Source: Myxococcales bacterium (GTDB taxonomy: Bacteria; Myxococcota_A; Polyangia; Haliangiales; Haliangiaceae). Taken from it: DNA of 64,000 bases. Location: assembly GCA_016720595.1 (NCBI GenBank), contig JADKKI010000040.1, positions 3,218 to 67,217 of the forward strand, read 5' to 3'. A program made the translations under genes and the position numbers. Below are positions 8,621-19,548 of the stretch, one piece after another (positions within the stretch are counted from its first letter, which is position 1; the number at the start of each line of letters is the position of its first letter). Under the pieces are notes generated by a model. The model did no database searches. It was not told the origin of the DNA and was given only the letters and a program-made list of their open reading frames with translations.

Positions 8621-9775
8621 ATGTCCGAGGACCCCCGCGATCTGTTCTCCGCCGGAGCGGTCGCGAAGCAGCTCGACTACTGCACCTACTGCCCGAAGAT
8701 GTGCCGGCACGCGTGCCCGGTGTCCACGGCGAGCGGCCGCGAGACCTTCATCCCGCAGGTGAAGATGGATCGCGCCAACCAGCTGCGGCTCGGGCGCACC
8801 GAATGGACCACCGAGGCCACAGACCCGTTGTGGGCCTGCACTGGCTGCCGACACTGCACGATGTACTGCGACCACGGCAACGAGCCCGGGCTCGTGCTGT
8901 TCGCGGCCCGCGCCGCCGCCGTCGCCGAGGGCGTGCCGCATCCCGCGCTCACCGGCTACAGCGAGCGGTTCCGCGCGCGCGAGCAGCGGCTGTCCGCGCA
9001 GGTGCACACCATGTTCGCCGGCCAGCTCGCCACGGAAGGCGAGCTCGGGTACTGGCCCGGCTGCGACGCGATCGACAAGGGAGCCGGCGACATCGCCGCC
9101 GCGATGGCGCTGTTCGAGCGCGTCGGCCTCGAGGACGTCAAGATCGTCGACGCCCCGCAGGCGTGCGCGGGCTATCCGCTGCTCGCCGCCGGTCACCGCG
9201 ACCTGTTCCGCTGGCACGCCGGCCGAGTCGCCGCCTCGCTCCGCGGCTTCAAGAAGGTCGCCGTCAACTGCTCGGCGTGCGTCTACGCGATGAAGGCGCA
9301 GTACGCCGCCGAGGGCGTCAACCTCAAGGTCGAGATCGTCTCGCTCGCCGAGGTCCTCGCACCCGCCGCGCAGAACCTCGCGTGCCCGCTGACGCGCAAG
9401 AGCGTCTACTATCACGACCCCTGCTATCACGCGCGCTACAACGGCGTGGTCGAGCAGCCTCGCCGTGCCCTCTCGCAGCTCGCCGAGCTCCGCGAGTTCG
9501 CGTGGGCCAAGACCGACACCGAGTGCTGCGGCGGCGGTGGCCTCCTGCCGAAGACGATGCCGATGGTCGCGGACCAGATGGCCAAGCGCCGTCTCGCGGA
9601 GGTGCAGCAGACCGGCGGCGGCATGGTGGTCACCTCGTGTGCGACGTGCACGTTCATGCTCCAGCGCAACGCACCGCCCTCCGTCGAGGTCGTCAACCTC
9701 GCCACCGCGATGGCGAAGCTGTCCGAGACCCCGTTCACGGCCCCGACCAGCATCCCCGACGCCGACGAAGGTTGA
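8621..9775 (+). CDS. Fe-S (CCG-domain) heterodisulfide reductase-like protein
   Basis: An electron-transfer protein related to HdrD/GlpC. Two N-terminal 4Fe-4S motifs are visible: [13 protein letters not shown] (about 21-33) and [14 protein letters not shown] (about 74-87). Two CCG domains follow: a first with CAGYP and CSAC, and a second with [14 protein letters not shown] and CATC. 384 residues, soluble. The reaction and partner are unknown: such proteins pass electrons between flavoproteins and quinone or disulfide acceptors. No flavin subunit is next to it here, so the partner may be elsewhere. Confidence 0.88.
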   Translation: MSEDPRDLFSAGAVAKQLDYCTYCPKMCRHACPVSTASGRETFIPQVKMDRANQLRLGRTEWTTEATDPLWACTGCRHCTMYCDHGNEPGLVLFAARAAAVAEGVPHPALTGYSERFRAREQRLSAQVHTMFAGQLATEGELGYWPGCDAIDKGAGDIAAAMALFERVGLEDVKIVDAPQACAGYPLLAAGHRDLFRWHAGRVAASLRGFKKVAVNCSACVYAMKAQYAAEGVNLKVEIVSLAEVLAPAAQNLACPLTRKSVYYHDPCYHARYNGVVEQPRRALSQLAELREFAWAKTDTECCGGGGLLPKTMPMVADQMAKRRLAEVQQTGGGMVVTSCATCTFMLQRNAPPSVEVVNLATAMAKLSETPFTAPTSIPDADEG

Positions 9776-9796
9776 TCCGGCCCGCCGCGCGCGCGG

Positions 9797-9802
9797 TACC
9801 AT
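9797..9802 (+). promoter_or_regulatory. Start-proximal -10 box TACCAT
   Basis: TACCAT lies 6 nt before the ATG at 9809, again predicting transcription from the start codon. Confidence 0.45.
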
Positions 9803-9808
9803 CGTCGG

Positions 9809-10366
9809 ATGCGCGTAGCCATCGCTCTGCTCCTCGTCACTACCGCGACGGCGCAGGCGCACATCGCCCTGACGTTCCCGCCGCCCCGAACGGCCGACCA
9901 GAAGGCCGGGCCATGCGGCACGCTCGGGTCAGTTCGCGGCAGTAACGTCACCACGTTCCAGCCCGGCGAGACGATCACCGTCGAGTGGGACGAGACCGTG
10001 GACCACCCCGGTCACTTCCGGATCGCGTTCGACGATGCGGGCGACGATGCGTTCCAGAACCCCAACAACCCGAACGACAACTTCCCTTCGACGATGGTCG
10101 AGCCGATCGCCGACAAGGCCGGCGGTCACTACACCCAGCAGGTCACGTTACCGACCACGCCATGTACGAGCTGCACCCTGCAGCTGATGCAGATCATGAC
10201 GACGGCGGTCCCGTACAACTCGTTCTACTACCAGTGCGCGGACATCACGACCTCCGGCGATCCGGTGGCACCCGGCGAGGTCGACGGCGGCTGTTCGGCA
10301 GGGCCGGGTAGCGGTGCCGGTATGCTCGTCCTCGTCCTCGGATTGGTCCGGCGGCGGCGCCGCTAG
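9809..10366 (+). CDS. SCE4755-type LPMO-like protein with MYXO-CTERM tail
   Basis: Resembles the SCE4755 family of polysaccharide monooxygenase-like proteins from myxobacteria. The signal peptide MRVAIALLLVTTATAQA would leave His18 as the mature N-terminus (HIALTFPPPR), as required for a copper histidine brace; a second candidate is the His pair in DHPGHFRIAF. Four Cys in the middle (CTSC and others) suggest disulfides. The C-terminus has a CSAGPGSGAG linker, a short hydrophobic helix and RRRRR, a MYXO-CTERM-like sorting signal for surface display. 185 residues. Oxidative activity is an inference; family members have little biochemistry. Confidence 0.78.
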   Translation: MRVAIALLLVTTATAQAHIALTFPPPRTADQKAGPCGTLGSVRGSNVTTFQPGETITVEWDETVDHPGHFRIAFDDAGDDAFQNPNNPNDNFPSTMVEPIADKAGGHYTQQVTLPTTPCTSCTLQLMQIMTTAVPYNSFYYQCADITTSGDPVAPGEVDGGCSAGPGSGAGMLVLVLGLVRRRRR

Positions 10367-10491
10367 GGCCGCCACCACCCCCAACCCCGCGCAAGCCATG
10401 CAGCGTGGTCGTGGGGGAGCGCATTCGACGCGCTCCGCCAGCCCGTTGCAGGCGGCCGTGCCGGGCATGCCCGATGCAGCTGGCCGGAACC

Positions 10492-11863
10492 ATGTGGTCC
10501 CTCCTTCGTGTCGTCGTTGTCTCCGCTGCGCTCGTTGCCTGCGACTCCGCGAGCACCGCCGTCGAATCGGATGGCGGTACGGAGCCAGATGCGTGCACCG
10601 AGCTCTCGTGCATGGTCGCCGACTGCAGCTCGAAGGGGCTTCCGATGACCTCGCTCTCGGGGCGGGTGTTCGCACCGAATGGAACCCTGCCGCTGCACAA
10701 CGTGATGGTGTACGTGCCGCTCTCGCCACCGGGTCCATTGCCCGCAGGGCCCGCAGTGCGATCGATGCACCGACGAGCTACCCGGCGGCTCGCTGACGCA
10801 GACCGCGACTGACGAAGCGGGACGGTTCTCGCTCGTCAACGTTCCGACCGGCGTCGACGTGCCGCTGGTGATCCAGGTCGGCAAGTGGCGGCGGCAGATC
10901 ACGGTCCCGAGCGTCGCCGCGTGCCAGGACACGGCGCTGCCCGAGACGATGACGCGCCTGCCGAGGGACCGCACGGAGGGTGACCTCCCGCGGATCGCGG
11001 TCACCACGGGTAGTGCGGACGCGCTCGAGTGCCTCGTCCGCAAGCTCGGGATCGCGGACTCCGAGATGACGACGGATGCGGCCGACGGCCGGGTGCATCT
11101 GTTCGCGGGAAACGGCGCGAGCTCGTTCGCCAGCACGTTCCCCAACCAGGGCACGTTCGCCGATGCACAGACGCTGTGGAGCGATCTTCCGAAGATGAAG
11201 GGCTACGACATCGTGGTCCTGTCGTGCGAAGGCGCGCAGCGGCCGGAGACCAAGTCGCAGGAGGCGATGCAGGCCCTGCACGACTACGCCGACACCGGCG
11301 GTCGGGTGTTCATGTCGCACTGGCACAACATCTGGCTCGGGGGCGAGCGAGGAAAGCCGTCGCACGGGCTCCCCGACTGGCAGTCGGTCGTCGAGTTCGA
11401 CTACGCGGCCGCGCAGAACGAGGCCTCGCAGCTGGCGATCGTCGACGAGAGTGGCCCACGCGGGGTCGACTTCGCGGCCTGGCTGCAGAACGTCGGCGCG
11501 ACCACGATGCGAGACCAGCTCACGATCAACGAGCCGCGCTACACCGCGGCGAGGCTGAAGACGCCGGTCCAGGCGCTGCAGTGGCTCTACGTCGACCCCG
11601 CTCGATCCACCCCTCCGGGCAAGCACAGCGTGCAGGATCTGCTGTTCACCACCCCACTCGCGGCGCCTCCGGATCAGCGTTGCGGCAAGGTGGTGTTCTC
11701 CGACATGCACGTGTCGTCCGGATCCACGTCGAGCCCGGCGGTCCCGTTCCCGGGCACGGGCGTCAACCGCAACGGTTGCGCGACCACGGACCTCACGCCC
11801 CAGGAGAAGGCGCTCGCGTTCATCATGTTCGATATCTCCTCGTGCGTCGGCCCGATCCTGTGA
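10492..11863 (+). pseudogene. Lipoprotein with CarboxypepD_reg-like and ThuA-like parts, frameshifted
   Basis: Two adjoining frames form one protein. The first starts MWSLLRVVVVSAALVACDS (lipobox LVAC) and runs through a carboxypeptidase-regulatory-like beta domain (LSGRVFAPNGTLPL..). After GPLPAG near 10750 it leaves frame, and the second frame continues the same domain (QCDRCTDELPGGSLTQT..TDEAGRFSLVNV..) into a C-terminal part reminiscent of ThuA/class I amidotransferase folds (YDIVVLSCEGAQ.., GGRVFMSHWHNIWLGG). Removing one C from GGGCCC (10748-10753) restores a 456-residue protein. It is either a draft error or a recently broken gene; the intact sequence on both sides favours an error. 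Function unknown. Confidence 0.75.
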
Positions 11864-11872
11864 GCGTCGTAG

Positions 11873-12322
11873 CTACGGCTGCTTCTTCTTCATCATCGGG
11901 AACTGCGACATCACCGCGTTCATGGCGAGCTTGAGCGCGGGATCGTCCTTGCACAGCGCCACCAGGGTGCCGAGCTTCATCACCGCGCTGCGCATCCTGC
12001 CCTCGTAGGTCGCCGCGAACCAATCACGCGCCGCCGGATCTTTGGATCCCATCGCCTTCATCGCTTCCCGCAGCGTGGCGCCTCGAGCCGACAGCGCGGT
12101 CACCGCGGCACCATCCTCCTTCGCGACGGAGACCGCTTTGAGGCAGCTCATCCCCGGCGCGCCGAGATCAGTGGCGAGCTTCTCGAACGCCACGATGTAC
12201 GCCTCGAACGTGTCCGCCATCTCCGGGGTTACCGACGCGGGCCGCACCGGCTCCTTGTCTCCACAGCCCCCGAACATGACGAGCAGCGAGAGCACGAAGG
12301 CCGGGAGCGTGAGACGCGTCAT
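11873..12322 (-). CDS. Small putative lipoprotein
   Basis: 149 residues. The N-terminus MTRLTLPAFVLSLLVMFGGCG is a lipoprotein signal with lipobox FGGC. The mature part is helical and Ala/Lys-rich with two Cys (SCLKA, ALCKDD) and a KKK tail; no family recognised. The start is fixed by TACGGT 6 nt upstream of the ATG; the open frame further upstream lacks any signal. It converges on the previous gene with a 9 bp gap that contains the palindrome CGTAGCTACG. Confidence 0.75.
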   Translation of the reverse strand: MTRLTLPAFVLSLLVMFGGCGDKEPVRPASVTPEMADTFEAYIVAFEKLATDLGAPGMSCLKAVSVAKEDGAAVTALSARGATLREAMKAMGSKDPAARDWFAATYEGRMRSAVMKLGTLVALCKDDPALKLAMNAVMSQFPMMKKKQP

Positions 12323-12336
12323 GGCGGGACCGTAGC

Positions 12337-12798
12337 TCAGATCAGGAGCGCCCGAACCGCCTGGCCGACGCGGAGCTGACCCTCGCGCTCGACGCGCGCG
12401 TACCACCGCGACCAGCCCGGCTGCTTCGCGTGGTCGACCCGCCGAAACTGCCCGTCGGAGAACGACCCTGCGATGTTCTTGCACGGCTCCGTGGGGCGGG
12501 TGAGCTCGATGATCACCTCGTCGCCGAGCGCGAACTTCTGACCGATCTCGAGAGCGGCCCAGTCCACGCCGGTGAGCGTCACGTTCTCGCCGGCGGAGCC
12601 GGGCCAGATCGGATGACCCTCCGCCTGGAGCGCGGTGATCACCTCCACGGCATAGAGGCAGAGCGCACGCTCCGGCCCGCCGTGGATCTTGGTGTGGATG
12701 TGGCCATCGCCTGCGAGCCCCAGGGCTCCGCAGTGCGCCTCGCGCAGCGGCAACTTCGGGACACCTCCCGGCGACGTGTTGAGCTGGAAGATCCTCAC
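12337..12798 (-). CDS. MOSC domain protein
   Basis: A MOSC domain (molybdenum cofactor sulfurase C-terminal) protein of about 154 residues, related to the YiiM family. Such domains bind Moco and may handle sulfur or reduce N-hydroxylated compounds. Visible signatures: LNTSPGGVPK at the start, the GDGHIHTKIHGGPERALCLY block, PGSAGENVTLTG, and the conserved Cys in TEPCKN. GTG 12798 is chosen because it overlaps the GST stop (GTGA), giving tight translational coupling. The two proteins may act together in detoxification (inference). Confidence 0.88.
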   Translation of the reverse strand: MRIFQLNTSPGGVPKLPLREAHCGALGLAGDGHIHTKIHGGPERALCLYAVEVITALQAEGHPIWPGSAGENVTLTGVDWAALEIGQKFALGDEVIIELTRPTEPCKNIAGSFSDGQFRRVDHAKQPGWSRWYARVEREGQLRVGQAVRALLI

Positions 12799-13433
12799 GT
12801 GCCGGGACGGGTGTTGGGCTCGGCCGCGGCATCGCGCTTCCAGTCCACGAACCCGGGGAGCGCGGCGATCGCTTCGCAGTACGCGCGGCACGTGGCGTCG
12901 AGGTCCACGCCATAGGTGGTGAACCGCGTCGTCACCGGCGCGAACATCGCATCGGCGATCGTGAACGCTCCGAACAGGAACGGCCCCTTGCTGAGCGCGA
13001 GCGCATCACGCCAGATCGTCATGACCCGACGCGCGTCGGCAAGCGCCTCGGCGGTGTGCCCCTGCCCCGTCTTGTGGGCCACCACGTCCATCGGCATGTC
13101 GCGGCGGAGCGCGGCGAAGCCGCTGTGCATCTCGGCGCTGATCGAGCGGGCGTGCGCGCGGCGTGCGCGATCGGCGGGCCACAGATGGGCCGCGGGTATC
13201 AGCTCGTTGACGTACTCGCAGATCGCGATCGTGTCCCAGATCACCAGCCCGTCGTGGTGCAGCACGGGCACCTTGCCGGCCGGGTTGACGGCGGCGATCT
13301 CGTCGCGCGTGGTCGGCGTGTCGAGGAGGATGGTCTTGCACTCGAACGGAACGCCCGCATGGGCGAGCGCGAGGTACGGACGCAGCGACCACGAGGAGTA
13401 GCGCTTGCTGCCGACGTAGAGGGTGAGCGTCAT
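12795..13433 (-). CDS. Glutathione S-transferase family protein
   Basis: 212 residues with the two-domain GST layout. The N-terminal thioredoxin-like domain includes SKRYSSWSLRPYLAL (GSH-activating Ser/Tyr region), NPAGKVPVLHHDG (cis-Pro loop) and a WDTIAICEYV segment that holds the gamma-glutamyl binding site; a helical C-terminal domain with GAFTIADAMFAPV follows. It is closest in style to YfcF-like/zeta-like bacterial GSTs. TAGACT lies 7 nt before the ATG. It is co-transcribed with the MOSC gene through a GTGA overlap. A glutathione biosynthesis gene (glutamate-cysteine ligase) is present at 19549. Confidence 0.9.
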   Translation of the reverse strand: MTLTLYVGSKRYSSWSLRPYLALAHAGVPFECKTILLDTPTTRDEIAAVNPAGKVPVLHHDGLVIWDTIAICEYVNELIPAAHLWPADRARRAHARSISAEMHSGFAALRRDMPMDVVAHKTGQGHTAEALADARRVMTIWRDALALSKGPFLFGAFTIADAMFAPVTTRFTTYGVDLDATCRAYCEAIAALPGFVDWKRDAAAEPNTRPGT

Positions 13434-13488
13434 GCGCCGGAGTCTATCAGCACCCGCTTGCGCAGCTGCGGCCCCGAGATCCCGCGGG

Positions 13489-15438
<1,950 letters not shown>

Positions 15439-15474
15439 TGGAACGTGGCTATAGGCCGGCCCCTCACCGAGCGT

Positions 15475-15480
15475 TATACT
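15475..15480 (+). promoter_or_regulatory. -10-like box TATACT before the DUF4388 gene
   Basis: TATACT lies 19 nt before the ATG at 15500, giving a leader of about a dozen nucleotides. It stands only 22 bp from the TATAGC that serves the divergent FHA regulator, so the two genes share a compact promoter region. Confidence 0.45.
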
Positions 15481-15499
15481 GCTAAGTCGCGACCGCCGC

Positions 15500-18257
15500 A
15501 TGCCGGGACCCTCGAAAGTCATCGTGCTCGATCCCGATGCGCGGGCCGGCCGGCAGGTCCAGCTCGGGTTGTCGCGGGAAGGCGTGCGCTCGGCCATCGC
15601 CCCGGTCGACGGGCCAGGGCTCGAGATCGCCACGGAGGACGCCGGGCTCGTGATCGTCGGCGGCACCGACGGCCGGGCCCTCGATCTGCTGCGCAAGACC
15701 CGCCTGCTCCTCGACGAGCACAAGCTCGAGATCCCCATCGTGTTCACGGGCCGAGGTGTGCGCCGGACCGACGCGGAGGCGGCCGGGGCCGACGAGGTCG
15801 TGCTGCTCCCGGCGTTCCTCCGGGACGTGGTGACCATCGGACGCCTGCTGCTGCTCCGGCGGACCGAGGGTCAGCGCGCCCAGCTCGTGGGGTCGCTGGC
15901 CGAGACCACCGGGGTGTTCCCCCTGGTGCGCGCTCTCGCGGCACTCGGGCGAAGCGCGGTGCTGACCCTGATCCGGGGGCTCCGGCGCGGCGAGATCCGG
16001 TTCTTCCACGGCGAGGTGACCTCGGCGCAGGTCGGGCTGATCCACGGCCAGGCAGCGTTCCACCAGCTCCTCCTGTGGACCGAGGCGCGGTTCGAGTTCC
16101 ACCACGAGGACGTGGTCCGGCGGCAGCAGATCCCGCTCTCGCCCGAGGAGCTGTTCCTCGATGCGGAGCGGTTCCTCGTGGGCGTGCGTGACTCGAGCGG
16201 GCAGCTGTCGCCTTCGATGGTCCTCGAGCAAGATGTCCAGCGCGTCCAGTCCCTGGGCAAGCAGATCCCGACGGAGGTCCATGGCGTGCTCCGGATGTTC
16301 GATGGGCACCGCGTGCTCGCCGACATCCTCGAGGATTCGCCGTACCGCGTGTTCGAGACGCTCCGGGTGGCCCAGCGCGCGTGCGATGTGGGCCTGTTGC
16401 GCGTGGTCGATGGGCAGAAGCCGAAGGCGACGTGGCGGGCGGTGCTCGCGATCGAGGAGTGGCTGGTCGGCAGCGACCGCGATGCCGTGATCCAGCGGAC
16501 GCAAGCCGCGTCGGACAGCGGACCGATCCCCGCCGCGCGCGATTCGTCCCAGAAGGTCAAGGGCGGCAAGCGCAAGCGGAAGCAGAAGAAGCGCGTGCCC
16601 ACGCCCGCGTCAACGCCGGCGGTTCAGACCAAGCCCGACATCGATTGGGGCGCGCTCGTCCCCCGGGTCGTCGGTGCGGAGGTCGGTTCGCTGTCGGGTG
16701 TGGTCCCCGCATCACAGGCCTCCGGCGAGATCGAGCTCCCCACCCGCGGTGCGGCGCGCGAGAAGCTCGAGGCGCTGATGGACACGGAGAAGCGCGAGCG
16801 CATCTTCGCCAAGGACATCGGACTCGAGGCCAAGGTCGTGTTCGACGAGGGCGACGATCAGGCGAAGGCCGCCGAGGAGAAGGCCGCGGCGAACGCCAAG
16901 GCCGACGCTGACAAGCTCGCCGCCGACGCCAAGGCCAAGGCCGCCGAGGAGAAGGCCGCGGCGAACGCCAAGGCCGACGCTGACAAGCTCGCCGCCGACG
17001 CCAAGGCCAAGGCCGACGCTGACAAGCTCGCCGCCGACGCCAAGGCCAAGGCCGACGCTGACAAGCTCGCCGCCGACGCCAAGGCCAAGGCCGACGCTGA
17101 CAAGCTCGCCGCCGACGCCAAGGCCAAGGCCGACGCCGACAAGCTCGCCGCCGACGCCAAGGCCAAGGCCGCCACCAAAGCTCGCCGCCGACGCCAAGGC
17201 CAAGGCCGACGCCGAGGCCACCGCGAAGGCGAAGGCCGACGCCGAGACCCGAGAGGCCGCGGCCGTCCGGCTCCGCGAGCAAGCCGAGGCGCGCGCGGAT
17301 GCCGAGGACGCCAAGCTCCGCGCCGAGGCGACCGAGTGGGCGAAGCAGCAGGCCGCGGCGCGGGCCAAGGCCGCCGACGATCAGGCCCGGGAGGCCGAGG
17401 AGCTCGCGAAGCGGCTCGCCGACGCCAGGGCGCAGGTCGAGGCGGTCAGCCGCGCAAAGGTCGTCGCCGAGGACGAAGCGGACTCGTCCGAGGAGACGAT
17501 GTGGCGCGAGGCCAAGGCGCGGGCGCTCGCCGCCGACGCAGAGGATGCCAGGCGTGCCGCCGCGCAGGCAGCTGCCGGCGTCGTCGTGGGCTCGACGGAG
17601 AGCGGCTCGAAGCCGGTCAAGGAGCTCCGCTCGCCGGGCATCGTCGTCAGCGAGACCGAGACGGCGACCGTGACCGTGCACGAGCACATCACCGTGGACA
17701 CCACGATCAACACCGCCCGCGTGACCTCGGAGTCGCTCGCCACGATCTCCAGCTCGGCGCCGGAGGAGCTCGCCGACGAGCCCTCGGACGGGATCGTGCG
17801 TCAGGTGTCGTCCGTGGAGACCGCGCCGGTGCGGCGCCCTCCGCCCGGCGAGATTCCTCCCGATGATCGCCCCGAGGCGCGGAAGGGCGAGATCTCGACG
17901 GCGTCTCGCGCGAAGCGGGGCACGCAGGAGCCGCCCTCGGCCGAACCCTCGATCCTCGTCGGTGATCTCGCCGCGGCGCACGGCGCGATCAGCGCGGTGG
18001 TCGCCGCGCAGGCCGCGGCACCGGTGTCCAAGGACATCGCCGCGCCGGCGCGCGAGCTCGCGGTCGCCGAGGTTCGCAAGGACGCGGTCCACGCATTCTC
18101 CGACGCCGAGGAGGAGTTCTTTCGCGCCGGCGCCGACAAGACCGGCAAGGTGCCGCTGCTGCCGCCGACCGAGACCTTCGATGATCTCGACGAGGGCTAT
18201 CAGCCGGTCGGGTTCTGGGATCGCCTGCGCGGCAAGAAGCCGCCGAACACGAAGTAG
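15500..18257 (+). CDS. Receiver-like/DUF4388 protein with Ala-Lys coiled-coil repeats, frameshifted
   Basis: The N-terminus (1-120) is receiver-like but lacks a clear phosphoacceptor. Residues about 135-230 match DUF4388 (PATAN-type), found in myxobacterial signalling proteins. A Lys-rich link ([13 protein letters not shown]) and then a long coiled coil follow, made of repeats of [13 protein letters not shown] (about 455-560), TolA-like. At 17177-17179 the frame shifts: AAA where AA would keep KLAADAK in phase; after that the +1 frame continues the same coiled coil and an acidic C-terminus ending [15 protein letters not shown]. Dropping one A gives 918 residues. A draft indel is likely, since both sides are coding. 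No membrane span is seen; a scaffold role is inferred. Confidence 0.8.
16861..17170 (+). repeat. In-frame 39-bp coding repeats
   Basis: Direct repeats of a unit coding [13 protein letters not shown], with a longer variant ([10 protein letters not shown] insert) at the start. The DNA copies are almost identical, including synonymous positions, pointing to recent expansion by slippage or unequal recombination. The frameshift at 17177 lies right at the array end. Confidence 0.85.
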
Positions 18258-18262
18258 CTGCT

Positions 18263-18280
18263 GCGGCCGTCGCAGGCCGC
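18263..18280. terminator. Hairpin between convergent genes
   Basis: GCGGCC-GTCGCA-GGCCGC in the 29 bp between the convergent genes ending at 18257 and 18287. There is no T tract on either side, so intrinsic termination is only a guess. Confidence 0.3.
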
Positions 18281-18286
18281 GGCCCG

Positions 18287-18898
18287 CTACGGGGCGTCCC
18301 AGTTGACCTGCAGCCCGCCGCGCTCGCCGCTGATCCGGAGCCGCACCTGCTTCACGTCGGGGCCGAGGATGTTCGCCTCGCGTGGGAACCTGACAATGTA
18401 CGCCGTCGCGAAGTCACCGAACGCCGGAAACTCGGAGCGCACGACGAAGGCCGGGCGCTTGTCCCGCACGATCTCGAGCGGGACGATCTCGTTACCGTCG
18501 GGGCCCAGCAACACCACGCGCCACACGCTCTTCTTGCCGCGATCGAGATCGTTCTCGCGGCGATCCCAGGTCGTGACCATCAGCTCGAGCTCGTACGGCC
18601 CCGCGGCATCGGCCTGCGCCTGCGCGATCCGCTGCGCCTTGGCCTCGCCGACCAGACCGCGGTTCTTGGCATCCTTCTCCGCGTGCGCGGCATGCCACTC
18701 CGGTGACTTGAGCGTCGCCGAAAGCTCCATCACCTCTTGATACGAGCCGCGCAGCACCGCCGAGCGCGTCCACTCCTGCGTCACCGTGACGTAGTCACCC
18801 GCGCGCGGAGGCCACTCGCCCGCGAGTCGCACGCGCGGATCCGCCGCGCCGCAGGCGACCGCGAACGAGACCAGGAGGATCGCGACGAAGCGGGTCAT
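18287..18898 (-). CDS. Putative lipoprotein, unknown function
   Basis: 203 residues. MTRFVAILLVSFAVACGAAD is a lipoprotein signal with lipobox AVAC. The body looks like two beta-rich parts joined by an Ala/Gln/Lys helix (EWHAAHAEKDAKNRG.., AQRIAQAQADAAG); it ends in a beta-strand-like RLRISGERGGLQVNW. No family recognised. Its ATG overlaps the pyrE stop (ATGA), so it is probably translated with PyrE, although the two functions have no evident link. Confidence 0.75.
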   Translation of the reverse strand: MTRFVAILLVSFAVACGAADPRVRLAGEWPPRAGDYVTVTQEWTRSAVLRGSYQEVMELSATLKSPEWHAAHAEKDAKNRGLVGEAKAQRIAQAQADAAGPYELELMVTTWDRRENDLDRGKKSVWRVVLLGPDGNEIVPLEIVRDKRPAFVVRSEFPAFGDFATAYIVRFPREANILGPDVKQVRLRISGERGGLQVNWDAP

Positions 18899-19476
18899 TT
18901 GTCGGGGAGGAAATCGCGTCGAGTGAACAGCGTGGTCAGTGGTGTCTCGGCGAGCACGGCCTCGCGCCCGCCCTCGAGCCGATCGACCAACCCCACCGCA
19001 TGCAGCACGACCAGACCGGCGCCGCGGGCGCGCTCGATCGCGCGCAGCGTGGACGCCCCCGTCGTGATCACGTCCTCGAGGATCACCACCGGCGCGCCCT
19101 CGGGGAGCTTGGTGCTCTCGACCCACTGCCCGGTGCCGTGCCCCTTGGGCTCCTTGCGCACGAGGAACGCAGCGCGAGGGCGACCTAGCTGAAAGGATAG
19201 GATCGAGGTCGCGGTGGCGAGCGGATCGGCGCCCATCGTGAGTCCACCGACCGCGACGGCCTTCGGGGCGACCTCGTCGATCACCTGGTGGAACAGATCG
19301 CCGATCAGCGCCGCGCCCTCGGCATCGAGGCTGACCTGCTTGCAGTCGATGTAGAAGTTCGACTTCAGCCCCGAGGACAACGTGACCTCGCGCTCCTGGA
19401 ACGCACGCACCCGCAGCAGCTCGAGCAGGCGCCCTCGCTTGCTCGCGAAGCCCGGTCGATCGAGCAGTGTCTGCAT
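18895..19476 (-). CDS. pyrE: Orotate phosphoribosyltransferase
   Basis: PyrE joins orotate to PRPP to make OMP in pyrimidine synthesis. 193 residues, normal for the family. Visible: SSGLKSNFYIDCK near the N-terminus, the flexible catalytic loop VRKEPKGHGTGQWVES (about 107-122), and the PRPP-binding loop VVILEDVITTGAST (130-143). ATG 19476 is chosen because the longer frame adds an Arg-rich, non-conserved leader and because TAGCGT lies 8 nt upstream. Cytoplasmic homodimer (family knowledge). Confidence 0.95.
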   Translation of the reverse strand: MQTLLDRPGFASKRGRLLELLRVRAFQEREVTLSSGLKSNFYIDCKQVSLDAEGAALIGDLFHQVIDEVAPKAVAVGGLTMGADPLATATSILSFQLGRPRAAFLVRKEPKGHGTGQWVESTKLPEGAPVVILEDVITTGASTLRAIERARGAGLVVLHAVGLVDRLEGGREAVLAETPLTTLFTRRDFLPDK

Positions 19477-19534
19477 GTGTGGCGACGCTACCACGGCCCA
19501 CCTGCGCAACGGATTGTTCGCGCCCCGCGGCGAA

Positions 19535-19540
19535 TATAGC
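19535..19540 (+). promoter_or_regulatory. Start-proximal -10 box TATAGC
   Basis: TATAGC ends 8 nt before the ATG at 19549, supporting that start for the ligase gene. It lies 45 bp from the divergent pyrE box. Confidence 0.4.
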
Positions 19541-19548
19541 GGGCGTGC

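Noticed and set aside
10441..10491. Extended N-terminus for the frameshifted lipoprotein
   Set aside because: The earlier in-frame start adds an Arg/Pro-rich leader before the obvious signal peptide at 10492.
17170..17185. Programmed +1 frameshift
   Set aside because: No slippery site, stop codon or stimulator pattern was seen, and two other genes show similar single-base changes, so an indel error is simpler.
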